From: Candidimonas humi
GTDB lineage: Bacteria > Pseudomonadota > Gammaproteobacteria > Burkholderiales > Burkholderiaceae_B
Assembly (NCBI RefSeq): GCF_019166065.1
Contig: NZ_JAHTBN010000003.1
Coordinates: 496,001-560,000 of the forward strand
Reading direction: 5' to 3'
DNA: 64,000 nucleotides
Shown: positions 29,741-39,273 of the stretch, in pieces
How positions within the stretch are numbered: position 1 is the stretch's first letter
Layout of the letters: every line of letters starts with the position of its first letter
Position numbers and translations under genes: made by a program
Notes under the pieces: model-generated
Databases searched by the model: none
Told to the model about the DNA's origin: nothing
Seen by the model: only the letters and a program-made list of their open reading frames with translations

Positions 29741-32056
29741 ATGGCTAGCGGCAAGTCGGCAGTATGGTGGGGAGGGGCGCTGCTGATGGTACTGGCCGCG
29801 CCCGGCGTGGCACAGGTGGAGACTGTGCCGCCGGCCGACAATGCCGTGGCGGTTCCGTCGCTGGCGCCGGTCACGGTGCAAGGCCAGGTGTTGCAAACGG
29901 CGCTGCCCGAAGGCGCCACCGTAACCACCCGTGCGCAGCTCGACGACAGGTCGATCGATAGCTGGGAAGATTTGAGCCGGCGCGGCGAGCCCGGCGTGAA
30001 CTTCAATCGCCAGAACAACAGCGTCAATCTGCGAGGGCTGGACGGCGATCGGGTCGCCACGACCCTGGACGGGGTCCCGCTGCCATGGCTTACCGACGGT
30101 GCACGCGGCGTGCAGGGCGGCTTGAACACCATAGACTTCAATACCTTGTCGGCCATCGATGTGCTGCGCGGCCCGAATGCGGCGCGTTCGGGCGCGCTGG
30201 CCGGGGCGCTGGCGCTGCGCAGCCTGATGCCCGCCGATGTGCTGGAGCCGGGCAGGGACTTCGGGGCGCTGTTGAAGTCGGGCTACGACAGCGCCGACGA
30301 CAGTATCGGCGCAGACGCTGCGCTGGCAGGCCGGGTGGGCGAGGGCACTTCGTGGCTGCTGCAGGCCGGACAGCGCCGCGGCCACGAATTGCAGAACATG
30401 GCCGACCGCGGCGGCTATGGCGCGCAGCGCGACCAGCCCAATCCCGAAACCTACAAGCAGCAGAACGCGCGCCTGGTGCTGCAGCACGAGTGGTCGGGCG
30501 GCCATACCCTGAGCCTGAGCGGCGACACGTTCCGGCGCCAGTCGACGATCGACATGCGCACGGAGCAAGGCACGGGCGAAGATTTCCGCATTGGCCACGA
30601 CACCACGAATGAAGAGCTGGCGCGCGATCGCGTAATGCTGGATTATGGCTACCGGGCGCCGCAGGGCCACGCTCCGCTGGACGAGGCGGCCGTGAAGCTC
30701 TATTGGCAGCGCATGCGCCTGGACACATCCAACGATGGCCTGCACAACACGGATGCGCGCGCCTATATCATTCCGGGCGACCCGTTCCGCTATGGATATC
30801 CCAGCGGTCTCTACGGCCGCGACAATTCCATACAGGAATCCGGTTTCGGCCTGCAGGCCAGCGCGGCAGGGCATCTGGACGGCGCCCTGGCCCAGCACTG
30901 GAGCGTGGGCGCGCAGTGGTACGGCAATCGCACCGAGCAGTTGTCCGATGGTTATGACAATTGCCCGACTCTGCCGCCGGGCCTGCCCGCAATCTTCGGC
31001 CCGCGCACTTGCGACTTCCTGCACAGCAACCAGGCGGATATGCCGAGGGTCGCGGGCAATCAATGGGCCTTGTGGGCGCAAGACGAATTGTCCTGGGCCG
31101 ACGGGCGCTACGGCCTGACCCCCGCGCTGCGCTTCGATGCCTATCGGCAGAAGCCGGAGAACGGCGGCTCGTATTCCAACAACCCGAATTCAGATGTGGA
31201 AAGCCTGTCGTCCAGCAGCGGCCAGCGTCTGTCGCCGTCCTTGCTGGCGAAATTCCGGCCGCGCGACGACGTCACGCTCTATGCCAAGTACGGCTATGGC
31301 TTCAAGGCGCCTTCGGCCACTCAGCTTTACCTGAACTATGGCGGCCCGGGCACCTATCTGAGCGTGGGCAACCCCAACCTGAAGCCCGAGACCAGCCACG
31401 GCTGGGAACTGGGCGTCGAGGCCGGTGATGCCGAGCTGGGCGGGCGCCTGAGCTTCTACGACAACCGCTATCGCAACTTCATCGAAGACGTGCCGCTGAC
31501 CGCGACGTCCCCCGAGTGGCAGCAGGCATGGAACGGCCTGTATCCGCTGGGCGTCACCGGCTACGTCAATCGCGCCCGCGTGCGCATCTATGGCGCGGAA
31601 TTGAGCGGGCACTGGAAATTCATGCCCGGTTGGCACGTACGCGGCTCGCTGGCCTGGGCCGATGGCCGCGACCAGGAAACCGGCCAGCACTTGAATTCGG
31701 TGGCGCCGCTCAAACTGATCGCCGCGGTGGGCTATGACACCGAGCATTGGGGGGCCGAGGGCAGCGTCACGGCGGCGCGGCGGCGCGGTCAAGTGGAGTA
31801 TCCGCAGGCGACGGCCGATGCGCCTTACGCCGATTTCCAGGCGCCCGGTTATGGACTGCTGGACCTGACCGCTTGGTGGAAACCGGCGGCGGCCAAGGGG
31901 CTGCGAGTGCAGGCGGGTATCTATAACGTATTCGACAAGAAGTATTGGAACGCCTTGGATGTGCCCACGGCGGGAAGCTCGGCGATTCCGCTGCCGGTGG
32001 ACACCTATACGCAGCCGGGGCGCTCGCTGCGCGTGGCCCTGACATATCGGTATTGA
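29741..32056 (+). CDS. bhuR: TonB-dependent heme/hemoglobin outer-membrane receptor
   Basis: 771 residues with a signal peptide (LLMVLAAPGVAQ), a TonB-box-like APVTVQGQ, a plug domain (NLRGLDGDRVATTLDGVPL ... DVLRGPNAARSGALAGAL) and a 22-strand barrel ending in aromatic Tyr. The heme-receptor hallmarks FxAP (FKAPSATQLY) and NPNL (NPNLKPET) are present. The His normally found between those two boxes is absent. It is followed by four genes in the order of the Bordetella bhuRSTUV operon. The hurI/hurR sigma and anti-sigma genes that precede bhuR in Bordetella are not present upstream, where ilvC lies instead. Confidence 0.93.
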   Translation: MASGKSAVWWGGALLMVLAAPGVAQVETVPPADNAVAVPSLAPVTVQGQVLQTALPEGATVTTRAQLDDRSIDSWEDLSRRGEPGVNFNRQNNSVNLRGLDGDRVATTLDGVPLPWLTDGARGVQGGLNTIDFNTLSAIDVLRGPNAARSGALAGALALRSLMPADVLEPGRDFGALLKSGYDSADDSIGADAALAGRVGEGTSWLLQAGQRRGHELQNMADRGGYGAQRDQPNPETYKQQNARLVLQHEWSGGHTLSLSGDTFRRQSTIDMRTEQGTGEDFRIGHDTTNEELARDRVMLDYGYRAPQGHAPLDEAAVKLYWQRMRLDTSNDGLHNTDARAYIIPGDPFRYGYPSGLYGRDNSIQESGFGLQASAAGHLDGALAQHWSVGAQWYGNRTEQLSDGYDNCPTLPPGLPAIFGPRTCDFLHSNQADMPRVAGNQWALWAQDELSWADGRYGLTPALRFDAYRQKPENGGSYSNNPNSDVESLSSSSGQRLSPSLLAKFRPRDDVTLYAKYGYGFKAPSATQLYLNYGGPGTYLSVGNPNLKPETSHGWELGVEAGDAELGGRLSFYDNRYRNFIEDVPLTATSPEWQQAWNGLYPLGVTGYVNRARVRIYGAELSGHWKFMPGWHVRGSLAWADGRDQETGQHLNSVAPLKLIAAVGYDTEHWGAEGSVTAARRRGQVEYPQATADAPYADFQAPGYGLLDLTAWWKPAAAKGLRVQAGIYNVFDKKYWNALDVPTAGSSAIPLPVDTYTQPGRSLRVALTYRY

Positions 32057-32084
32057 GTTGAGCAGTGCATACGAGGAGTGTTAG

Positions 32085-33266
32085 ATGACGATGGAACCAT
32101 TTGAACAGCAGGGCCGGGTCTTGCGCGAACGCTATGCCGAGCTGGCCGCCGCCGCGCCCAAGGCGCGCATACGCAACCTGGCCGCGCAGATGCATGTCAG
32201 CGAGCTGGAGCTGGTGCTGGCCGGTTGCGGGGGCATCAGCCCGCGCATGCTGCGCGAGCCGCCGCAGGACGTGTTTCGCCGCCTGGGCGAACTGGGAAGG
32301 GTGATGGCGCTGACGCGCAACGAGTGGTGCGTGCATGAGCGCCATGGCCGCTACGAAGACATTCGCGCCGGCAAGAGCATGGGTATCGTGCTCGGCCCCG
32401 ACATTGACCTGCGCATGTTCTTCAGCCATTGGAAATACACGGTGGCGGTCGACGATGGCCAGCGGCGCAGCCTGCAATTCTTCGACGCGCAGGGCGAGGC
32501 TGTCCACAAGGTGTATTGCACCGATGCCAGCGACGTGCAGGCCTACGAGGCTTTGGCCAGCTCGCTGCTGGACCCCGAGCCGGCCTGGCCGCAACTGGCG
32601 CAGGCCGCGGGCATGGGCCGGCCCGCCCAAGGCGTTGCCGCCGCTGTCGGTGTTGATACCGATGCCATGAGCGCTGCCGATGCCGATGCCGATGTTGCCG
32701 GTGCTGATGCCGCCGGCGTTGCTGCCACCGAAGCCGGTGCGCCGATGCCGGTGCCGGACAAGATTGAGCCTGCGGCAGGCTTGCGCAACGAATGGCTGGC
32801 CATGAAGGACACCCATGAGTTCGCCGGGCTGCTCAAGCGTCACAAGCTGTCGCGCCTGGCCGCTTTGCGCGAAGCCGGCACCGATCTGGCGCAGCCTGTG
32901 CCCAACGACACGATAGAGCGCATGCTGCATGCGGTGGTCGAGCGCGGCACATCCATCATGTGTTTTGTCGGCAACTGCGGCATGGTGCAGATTCATTCCG
33001 GCCCGATCGAACATCTGTTGAGGACCGGGCCTTGGTTCAATGTGCTGGAGCCGCACTTCAATCTGCATCTCGACACCACGGCCATCGAATCCACCTGGAT
33101 CGTCAACCGTCCCAGCGACGATGGCTGGATCACGTCGCTCGAAGGCTATACGGCCGGCGGCGAGCTGATCGTACAGTTTTTCGGCGCGCGCAAACCGGGC
33201 ATACCGGAACTGGCTGCTTGGCGCGAGTTGATGGTGGGCTACTGCCCCGTGCCGCTGGCGGCTTGA
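32085..33266 (+). CDS. bhuS: Heme-handling/degrading cytoplasmic protein (HemS/ChuS family)
   Basis: 393 residues preceded by GAGGAG. Two tandem HemS-type halves are visible: an N-terminal half with NEWCVHERHGRYEDI ... GIVLGPDIDLRMFFSHW and a C-terminal half with GNCGMVQIHSGPIEH ... NLHLDTTAIESTWIV. The family binds heme released by the ABC importer and stores or degrades it. The protein is longer than typical members (about 345) because of a low-complexity Ala/Asp-rich linker, about 180-225, between the halves, encoded by GATGCC-type repeats around 32660-32720. Confidence 0.92.
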   Translation: MTMEPFEQQGRVLRERYAELAAAAPKARIRNLAAQMHVSELELVLAGCGGISPRMLREPPQDVFRRLGELGRVMALTRNEWCVHERHGRYEDIRAGKSMGIVLGPDIDLRMFFSHWKYTVAVDDGQRRSLQFFDAQGEAVHKVYCTDASDVQAYEALASSLLDPEPAWPQLAQAAGMGRPAQGVAAAVGVDTDAMSAADADADVAGADAAGVAATEAGAPMPVPDKIEPAAGLRNEWLAMKDTHEFAGLLKRHKLSRLAALREAGTDLAQPVPNDTIERMLHAVVERGTSIMCFVGNCGMVQIHSGPIEHLLRTGPWFNVLEPHFNLHLDTTAIESTWIVNRPSDDGWITSLEGYTAGGELIVQFFGARKPGIPELAAWRELMVGYCPVPLAA

Positions 33267-33267
33267 G

Positions 33268-34179
33268 ATGGCACGGTTTTTTATGTCTGCTTCACGGCTC
33301 GCACGCCGCTTGGATTCGCCAAGGGCGGCGCAGCTTGCGGCGCCCGGCATTCATCGCCGCGCTCTTCTTGCCGCGCTACTGTGCGCGAGCGTGCCCGCCG
33401 TGGCTCTGGCGGTGCCTGCGCCGCCGCGGCGCGTGGTGTCGCTGGGCGGCAGCGTCACGGAAATCGTCTACGACCTGGGGCAGGGCGGCCGCCTGGTCGG
33501 GGATGATCTGTCCAGCCTGTACCCCGAGGCGGCCACGCGCCTGCCGCGCGTCGGGTATTACCGCGCGGCGCCGGTGGAAGGAATACTGGCATTGCGTCCC
33601 GACCTGGTGCTGGCTTCCGAGAACGCGGGGCCGCCCCAGGCCCTGGAACGGCTGGCATCGTTGGGTTTGACGGTGCGGCGCGTATCGGACGCGCCATCGG
33701 TGGATTCGCTCTACCGGCGTGTGGAACAAGTCGCCGAAGTGCTGGGCGTGCCGCAGGCGGGCGAGACGCTGGCCGCGCGCCTGCGCGCCGAGATCGATAC
33801 GGCCCGCGCGATACCCGCGCCGCGCCACCGCGCGTTGTTGCTGGTCAATCGCAGCGGCCAGTTCCAGGCGGCCGGCCGCGATACCGCGGCCAATGCGCTG
33901 CTGGGGCTTGCGGGCCAAGACAACGCTCTGGCGGCGCAGCGCGGCTACAAACCCTTGTCCGCCGAGGGCCTGGCGGCGCTGGCGCCCGAGATGATCGTCA
34001 TCACCAGTGCTTCGTTGCAAGCCGTGGGCGGCATGGCCGCCCTGCGCGCCAGCCCCGGGGTGGCCGATACGCCGGCCGCGCGCGCCGGCCGTATCGTGCC
34101 GATGGACGATTTGCTGGCTCTGGGCCTGGGGCCGCGGCTGGCGCTGGCAATACGCGAACTGAAGAAGGCGGCGCAATGA
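33268..34179 (+). CDS. bhuT: Periplasmic heme-binding protein of the heme ABC importer
   Basis: 303 residues starting one base after the bhuS stop. A twin-Arg-containing signal region (HRRALLAALLCASVPAVALA) leads into a class III binding fold (RRVVSLGGSVTEIVYDLG). The segment VGYYRAAPVEGILALRPDLV corresponds to the Tyr heme-ligand region of ShuT/PhuT. It delivers heme to BhuUV. Its stop overlaps the bhuU start by 4 nt. Confidence 0.93.
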   Translation: MARFFMSASRLARRLDSPRAAQLAAPGIHRRALLAALLCASVPAVALAVPAPPRRVVSLGGSVTEIVYDLGQGGRLVGDDLSSLYPEAATRLPRVGYYRAAPVEGILALRPDLVLASENAGPPQALERLASLGLTVRRVSDAPSVDSLYRRVEQVAEVLGVPQAGETLAARLRAEIDTARAIPAPRHRALLLVNRSGQFQAAGRDTAANALLGLAGQDNALAAQRGYKPLSAEGLAALAPEMIVITSASLQAVGGMAALRASPGVADTPAARAGRIVPMDDLLALGLGPRLALAIRELKKAAQ

Positions 34180-35228
34180 GTGCTGTGTCTACTGGCTGCG
34201 GGCCGCGTCTGCCATCGGGGCGCCTGGCTCCGCGCCCGGCGCTGGCCTGGCTGGCCGTCTGCCTGCTGCTGGCCGCGCTGGCCGCCAGCGCCAGCGGCGC
34301 CATGCCTATTCCCTGGTCGCGCCTGCCCACGTTGTTGTGGGGCGAGGCACAGCCCGGCGACCGCTTGCTGCGTAGCGTGCTGCTGGACATCCGCCTGCCG
34401 CGCGTGCTCTTGTCCATGACGGCGGGTGCCGCGCTGGCCGTGGCCGGCGCGGCGATGCAGGCCTTGTTCCGCAATCCTCTGGCCGAGCCCGGGCTGGTGG
34501 GCATTTCGTCCGGCTCCGCGCTGGGAGCGGTGTGCGCGATCGTGGCCGGTGCGGCCGGCCTGCCTGCGGTGGCGGGGGCGGCCTTCGTCGGGGGACTGGG
34601 CGCGACCTTCCTGGCCTATGGGGCAGGGCGCCGCTACCCCGGCATGGCCGGGCTGCTGCTGGCGGGCATTGCCATCAATACATTGGCCGGCAGCGCCATC
34701 GGCCTGTGCACTTATATGGCTACCGACAGCCAGTTGCGCGACCTGACCTTCTGGAGCATGGGCAGCCTGGCCGGCGCGAACTGGCGCCTGCTGGCCTTCT
34801 TCGGGCCGTGGACGCTGCTTTTGCTCGTCTATTTCTGCCGCCGCTGGCGTGAATTGAATGCTTTGCTGCTGGGCGAGCGCGAGGCCGCCCATCTGGGCTT
34901 CGCCCTGGGGCCGCTGCGGCGGCGCCTGATCCTGGCCATGGCCCTGGCGGTCGGGCCGCTGGTGGCCGTCACCGGCGGCATTGGCTTTGTCGGGCTGGTC
35001 GTACCGCACCTGGCTCGCATGCTGCTGGGCGCGCACCATCGCTATCTGCTGCCGGCCTCGGCCCTGGGCGGCGCGCTGGCTTTGACGCTGGCCGACTGCG
35101 CCGCGCGCCTGGTGGTGGCGCCGGCCGAACTGCCCGTGGGCCTGGTGACGGGGCTGGTGGGCGGCCCGTTCTTTTTCTGGCTGCTGTTTCGCGCCGGGCG
35201 GCAGATGGCGCGGGCGGGGGCCCAATGA
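34176..35228 (+). CDS. bhuU: Heme ABC importer permease
   Basis: 350 residues, FecCD/BtuC family, about ten membrane segments. Characteristic blocks are DIRLPRVLLSMTAGAALAVAGAAMQALFRNPLAEPGLVG and the coupling-region GGIGFVGLVVPHLARMLLG. It starts inside an ATGA overlap with bhuT and ends in an ATGA overlap with bhuV, so bhuTUV are translationally chained. Confidence 0.95.
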   Translation: MSAVSTGCGPRLPSGRLAPRPALAWLAVCLLLAALAASASGAMPIPWSRLPTLLWGEAQPGDRLLRSVLLDIRLPRVLLSMTAGAALAVAGAAMQALFRNPLAEPGLVGISSGSALGAVCAIVAGAAGLPAVAGAAFVGGLGATFLAYGAGRRYPGMAGLLLAGIAINTLAGSAIGLCTYMATDSQLRDLTFWSMGSLAGANWRLLAFFGPWTLLLLVYFCRRWRELNALLLGEREAAHLGFALGPLRRRLILAMALAVGPLVAVTGGIGFVGLVVPHLARMLLGAHHRYLLPASALGGALALTLADCAARLVVAPAELPVGLVTGLVGGPFFFWLLFRAGRQMARAGAQ

Positions 35229-36151
35229 GCAGGGCCAGGACCTGGGCGATGGCGAAAAGACTGGGCGGCGCGCGGGCCTTGGGCCCGGCTGCGGACGTGG
35301 GCGCCGATGCGGCGGAAGCTCCGACAGATGCCGCGGCGCAGCCGGAGACCTTCGAGGCGCACCGGCTGGGCGTAACCCGCGGCGCGCGCAGCGTCCTGCG
35401 TGATATCGACCTGGCGCTGGCCGCGGGCGAACTGCTATGCCTGCTGGGCGCCAACGGCGCCGGCAAATCCAGCTTTCTGTCGGCCCTGGCGGGCGAGCTT
35501 GCGCCCCAGCCGGCGGCGCCAGGCTGCGAACCGATCCGCCTGAACGGCCGGGCGCTGGCCGAACTGGATGCCGCCACCCAGGCGCGTGCCCGCGCGGTAT
35601 TGCCGCAGCGCCCCGGCCTGGGTTTCGACCTGACCGTGGACGAAGTGGTGGGCATGGGAGCTTATCCATTTGCGGAACTGTCCCCCCGGGAAGTGGAGGG
35701 GCTGCTGCGGCGCGCGCTGGGGCTGGCGGGCATGGCCGGCTTCGCGCAGCGGCGCTATCTCGAGCTTTCGGGCGGCGAGCAGCAGCGCGTGCAGTTCGCG
35801 CGGGTGCTGCTGCAGGCGCTGGCGGGCCGCGGCGCCGATTCCCAGGCCCGCTACATCCTGCTGGACGAACCCACCTCCAGTCTCGATCCTCTGCACCAGC
35901 AGGAGCTGCTGCGTGCCGTCGCGGACGTGGCGCGCGCCGAGCGCATCGGCGCCCTGGTCGTGCTGCATGACTTGAACCTGGCCGCCAGTTGGGCCGACCG
36001 CATCGTTCTGCTGGCCGACGGCGTGGTGCTGGCTTGCGGCACGCCGGCCGAAGTCTTGACGGCTGAACATATCTGGCATGCCTATGGCATCGAAGCCGAA
36101 ATCCTGCAGCATCCCCGCCGTCCGCAGCGCCCGCTGGTCGTGTTCGCCTGA
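35225..36151 (+). CDS. bhuV: Heme ABC importer ATPase
   Basis: 308 residues. Walker A GANGAGKSS, Q-loop region, signature LSGGEQQRVQFARVL, Walker B YILLDEPTSSLD and switch HDLNLA are intact. An Ala-rich N-terminal extension of about 45 residues precedes the ATPase core (EAHRLGVTRGARSVLRDI). The coupled ATGA start at 35225 supports the long form, but an internal start cannot be excluded. It energises heme uptake with BhuU. Confidence 0.94.
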   Translation: MSRARTWAMAKRLGGARALGPAADVGADAAEAPTDAAAQPETFEAHRLGVTRGARSVLRDIDLALAAGELLCLLGANGAGKSSFLSALAGELAPQPAAPGCEPIRLNGRALAELDAATQARARAVLPQRPGLGFDLTVDEVVGMGAYPFAELSPREVEGLLRRALGLAGMAGFAQRRYLELSGGEQQRVQFARVLLQALAGRGADSQARYILLDEPTSSLDPLHQQELLRAVADVARAERIGALVVLHDLNLAASWADRIVLLADGVVLACGTPAEVLTAEHIWHAYGIEAEILQHPRRPQRPLVVFA

Positions 36152-36372
36152 AGGCCGCCCGGTGCGCCGCGCCACTTGCCCTGGACGCGCGCAGGGGCCT
36201 TTCGGGATGAGCTGGCCGCGGCAATTGCAGGGGACGTTCGCAGCCGAAAGAACCGCCCGGTCCTAAGATGCCACCATGGCTGCGGCGACCGTTGCCGGCG
36301 GCCTGGCGCGGGGTTTTCCCGTTCTACATCGCAGCGCCGAAGCGCGCCAATTCGGTTATTCTTCGCTTTACG

Positions 36373-37044
36373 ATGAATAAACCTTCCTATCCGCATCCTC
36401 TCATTGCCCGCGAGGGCTGGCCTTTTATTGCGATCGCCGTAGTGGTGTCGCTGGCCGTGACCTTCTGGTCGCCGTGGGGCTCGCTGCCCCTGTGGCTGAT
36501 CACCCTGTTCGTGCTGCAATTCTTCCGCGATCCGCCGCGCGTGGCGCCGGATGGCGCCCTGAACGTGCTGTCGCCGGCCGACGGCCGCGTAGTGGCCGTC
36601 GAACAGGCCCAAGATCCCTACGCCCATCGCGACGCCTTGAAGATCAGCGTCTTCATGAATGTATTCAATGTGCACTCGAACCGTGCGCCCGTCGACGGCG
36701 AGGTCGTGTCCACCGATTATTTCGCCGGCCAGTTCTTCAATGCCTCGCTGGACAAGGCTTCGCAGCAGAACGAGCGCAACGCCATCGTGCTGCGCACCCG
36801 GCAGGGCGGCCTGGTGACCGCGGTGCAGATCGCCGGCCTCGTGGCGCGGCGCATCCTGTGCTACACCAAGGCCGGCGACCAGTTGTACCGCGGGCAGCGT
36901 TATGGCTTCATACGCTTCGGCTCGCGCGTCGATGTCTACCTGCCGCCGGGCTCGCGGCCCAGGGTCGCCCTGGGCGACAAGGTTCAGGCCACCAGCACCG
37001 TCCTGGCCGAGCTGCCCGCCGCGAACGAGGCCGAACATGCCTAA
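36373..37044 (+). CDS. psd: Phosphatidylserine decarboxylase proenzyme (short type)
   Basis: 223 residues from ATG 36373. One or two membrane segments at the N-terminus ([16 protein letters not shown] ... [13 protein letters not shown]) are followed by [25 protein letters not shown] and the self-cleavage and pyruvoyl site in [10 protein letters not shown] (Gly-Ser). It makes phosphatidylethanolamine from phosphatidylserine. It overlaps pssA by 8 nt, coupling consecutive steps of phospholipid synthesis. Confidence 0.94.
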   Translation: MNKPSYPHPLIAREGWPFIAIAVVVSLAVTFWSPWGSLPLWLITLFVLQFFRDPPRVAPDGALNVLSPADGRVVAVEQAQDPYAHRDALKISVFMNVFNVHSNRAPVDGEVVSTDYFAGQFFNASLDKASQQNERNAIVLRTRQGGLVTAVQIAGLVARRILCYTKAGDQLYRGQRYGFIRFGSRVDVYLPPGSRPRVALGDKVQATSTVLAELPAANEAEHA

Positions 37045-37831
37045 TTTCCCGCTGGACGAACACACCCGCCGGCGCAGCATCTACCTGCTGCCCAATGCCT
37101 TCACCACCGCCAACCTGTTTGCCGGCTTCTACGCCGTGGTGCAGGCCATGAACGGCCGCTTCGAGATCGCGGCCATCGCGATCTTCGCCGCCATGGTGTT
37201 CGACGGCATGGACGGCCGCGTGGCGCGCCTGACCAATACCCAGTCGGCATTCGGCGAGCAATATGACTCCATGTCCGACATGGCGTCGTTCGGCATAGCG
37301 CCGGCGCTGGTCATCTACGAATGGACCTTGCGCGATCTGGGGCGCTGGGGCTGGCTGGCGGCATTCGTCTATGTAGTGGGCGCGGCGCTGCGCCTGGCGC
37401 GTTTCAACACCAATATCGGCGTGGTCGACAAGCGCTTCTTCCAGGGCTTGCCCAGCCCCGCGGCCGCGGCCCTGGTGGCGGGTTTCGTCTGGCTGGCGGT
37501 GGACAACAAGTTCTCGCTGCAAAGCGGCACCATAGCCTGGCTGGCCTTCGCCCTGACGGTCTATGCCGGCGTCGCCATGGTCAGCAACGCGCCGTTCTAC
37601 AGCGGCAAGACCTTTGCTTTGGGGCGCAGCGTGCCGTTCTGGGTAATCCTGGTGCTGGTGGCTGTGTTCGTGTTCGTGTCCAGCGACCCGCCGGTAGTGT
37701 TGTTCGGCCTGTTCGTGGTCTACGGTTTGTCGGGCTGGGCGGTGTTCTACTGGCGCTGGCGCCGTGCGCGTAAGCTCGGCATCCGCATGCGCAAGGCCAG
37801 CCACGAAGAACCTCCGCAGGATACCCAGTAA
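37037..37831 (+). CDS. pssA: CDP-diacylglycerol-serine O-phosphatidyltransferase
   Basis: 264 residues from ATG 37037, inside the end of psd. The CDP-alcohol phosphatidyltransferase signature DGxxGRxAR-x8-G-x3-D-x3-D is complete ([12 protein letters not shown] ... [10 protein letters not shown]). Seven or eight membrane segments follow, ending in a basic tail ([15 protein letters not shown]). It makes phosphatidylserine, the substrate of Psd. Downstream sequence forms a GC-rich hairpin without a T-run. Confidence 0.95.
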   Translation: MPNFPLDEHTRRRSIYLLPNAFTTANLFAGFYAVVQAMNGRFEIAAIAIFAAMVFDGMDGRVARLTNTQSAFGEQYDSMSDMASFGIAPALVIYEWTLRDLGRWGWLAAFVYVVGAALRLARFNTNIGVVDKRFFQGLPSPAAAALVAGFVWLAVDNKFSLQSGTIAWLAFALTVYAGVAMVSNAPFYSGKTFALGRSVPFWVILVLVAVFVFVSSDPPVVLFGLFVVYGLSGWAVFYWRWRRARKLGIRMRKASHEEPPQDTQ

Positions 37832-37982
37832 AAACTTTGCGGGCCGGCGCCTCGCGGCGCCCGGGCCCATTCGGCTGGAGCAAGGCCGGCGCAAACGTTT
37901 ACCGCCTATGTGCAGCGCCCGTCCCATGCAGTGCATCGACGGCAGTGCATCGAGGGCTGTAGGCATCTGGGCCGAAAATGCG

Positions 37983-38519
37983 CTAGAACATCGACCAGCG
38001 GTCGTGCTCGTACATCGGGTCGGGGCCGGGGTTGAAGTGGGTGACGTGCGAGCCGTCATGGCCGAAATACACGTACATCAGCGAATTCCAGACCGAGCCC
38101 TGGCGATAGCGGTAGCTCCAGACGAGTTGGTCGCTGGACGGCAGCCCTACCCGGTCGATGACGGCCGGAGGACCGAATTCGCAGCGTACACGTTCCTGGC
38201 TCCAGGTGCCCTTGGAAAGCAGGTTGAAGTGCTCGTCGCTGAGCAGCAGCGTGACCTTGCCGGTGCCGCCGGCGGCATCGACGTGCACGCCCCAGGCATA
38301 TTGGCCCATGGGCTGCTGGGTCCAGATCAGGTGCTGGCCGCCGCCGGCGTCAGGGCACGAAAAATTGGGCCGGCCGTACTTGGCCTCGATCTGGGATAGC
38401 GGCGTGCCCGGCGGCAACTGGCTCATGTTGGCGCAGGCGCCCAGCGTGCCCAGCACGGCCAGCGCCAGGACGGCGCGCAGGGCGCGCGCCGGCGTGTAAG
38501 CGGGTTTATTGCGGATCAT
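37983..38519 (-). CDS. Probable lipoprotein, unknown function
   Basis: 178 residues from ATG 38519, seven bases after AGGAG; the ATG at 38525 is too close to that site. A lipoprotein signal is clear (ALAVLGTLGAC, then ANMSQLPPGTPL). The mature part contains KYGRPNFSCPDAGGGQHLIW and a duplicated feature (CEFGPPAVIDRVGLPSSDQLVWSYRY), the pattern of small SmpA/OmlA-like outer-membrane lipoproteins with two similar halves. No specific function can be assigned. Confidence 0.8.
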   Translation of the reverse strand: MIRNKPAYTPARALRAVLALAVLGTLGACANMSQLPPGTPLSQIEAKYGRPNFSCPDAGGGQHLIWTQQPMGQYAWGVHVDAAGGTGKVTLLLSDEHFNLLSKGTWSQERVRCEFGPPAVIDRVGLPSSDQLVWSYRYRQGSVWNSLMYVYFGHDGSHVTHFNPGPDPMYEHDRWSMF

Positions 38520-38743
38520 AGCCATGCTCCTGCGTCGATATTGGGCGTGCCCCGCGGCGGCGCCCGCTACGGTACCCGGCGAGCGGGCCAGCGTAGACTG
38601 CCGCTTATCCGCTATAATGCCGAAGTTCCAGGCGAATGTAAGCATGTGTGCGTCCCAGGGCGGATGTTTTTTCCGCGGATGCAGGCGGCTTGCGGGCAAG
38701 GCTCCGGCAAAATGCCGGCGCTCTGCGATACGCGCCGGGAACA

Positions 38744-38770
38744 AATCATTGTAGTGATAATCATTGTAGT
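38744..38770. repeat. 12-bp direct repeat containing a Fur-box-like core
   Basis: AATCATTGTAGT occurs twice, 15 bp apart start to start (38744-38755, 38759-38770). The junction reads GATAATCATT (38756-38765); the surrounding 19-mer matches about 14 of 19 positions of the Fur consensus. It lies between the divergent lipoprotein gene and rpsO. Confidence 0.5.
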
Positions 38771-38828
38771 TGTTCGTTAACGCCACGTCAGGGCACCTCG
38801 GCCCTGGCGCCAGTCAAAGAGGCCATAA

Positions 38829-39098
38829 ATGTCTGTTTCCGACATCAAGAAATCCGATATCGTCGCGCAATATCAACGCGCCCAGGGCGATACCGGCTCC
38901 CCCGAAGTACAAGTAGCGCTGCTGACGGCTCGCATCAATGAGCTGACGGGCCATTTCAAGACTCACATGAAAGACCACCATTCGCGCCGCGGCCTGCTGC
39001 GCATGGTCAGCCGTCGCCGCAAACTGCTCGATTACCTCAAGGGCCGCAATCCCGATTCGTATCGCGCGCTGATCGAAAAGCTCGGTCTGCGTAAGTGA
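38829..39098 (+). CDS. rpsO: 30S ribosomal protein S15
   Basis: 89 residues, full length. Typical S15 sequence ([43 protein letters not shown]). It binds 16S rRNA early in small-subunit assembly. It precedes pnp, the standard bacterial order, with a terminator between them. The ribosome-binding site AGAGG is at 38817. Confidence 0.98.
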   Translation: MSVSDIKKSDIVAQYQRAQGDTGSPEVQVALLTARINELTGHFKTHMKDHHSRRGLLRMVSRRRKLLDYLKGRNPDSYRALIEKLGLRK

Positions 39099-39121
39099 TC
39101 CCGGGGCGGGCTCGCTGATGC

Positions 39122-39170
39122 AACCGTGGACGCTGCGATGGAATGTCGCGGGGTCCACGGTTTTTTATTT
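39122..39170 (+). terminator. Hairpin between rpsO and pnp
   Basis: AACCGTGGAC and GTCCACGGTT pair over a loop of about 21 nt, followed by TTTTATTTT. In other bacteria partial read-through here allows rpsO-pnp co-transcription. Confidence 0.8.
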
Positions 39171-39273
39171 TCGGGCCGGCCTGCGGATACGAAACAGGAC
39201 AAGCAGGGCTCACGTGGGCTCGGCCGCGCAAGCGGCACATGCGGAACCTTTTCTAAAGTAAGGATATTGTGTG

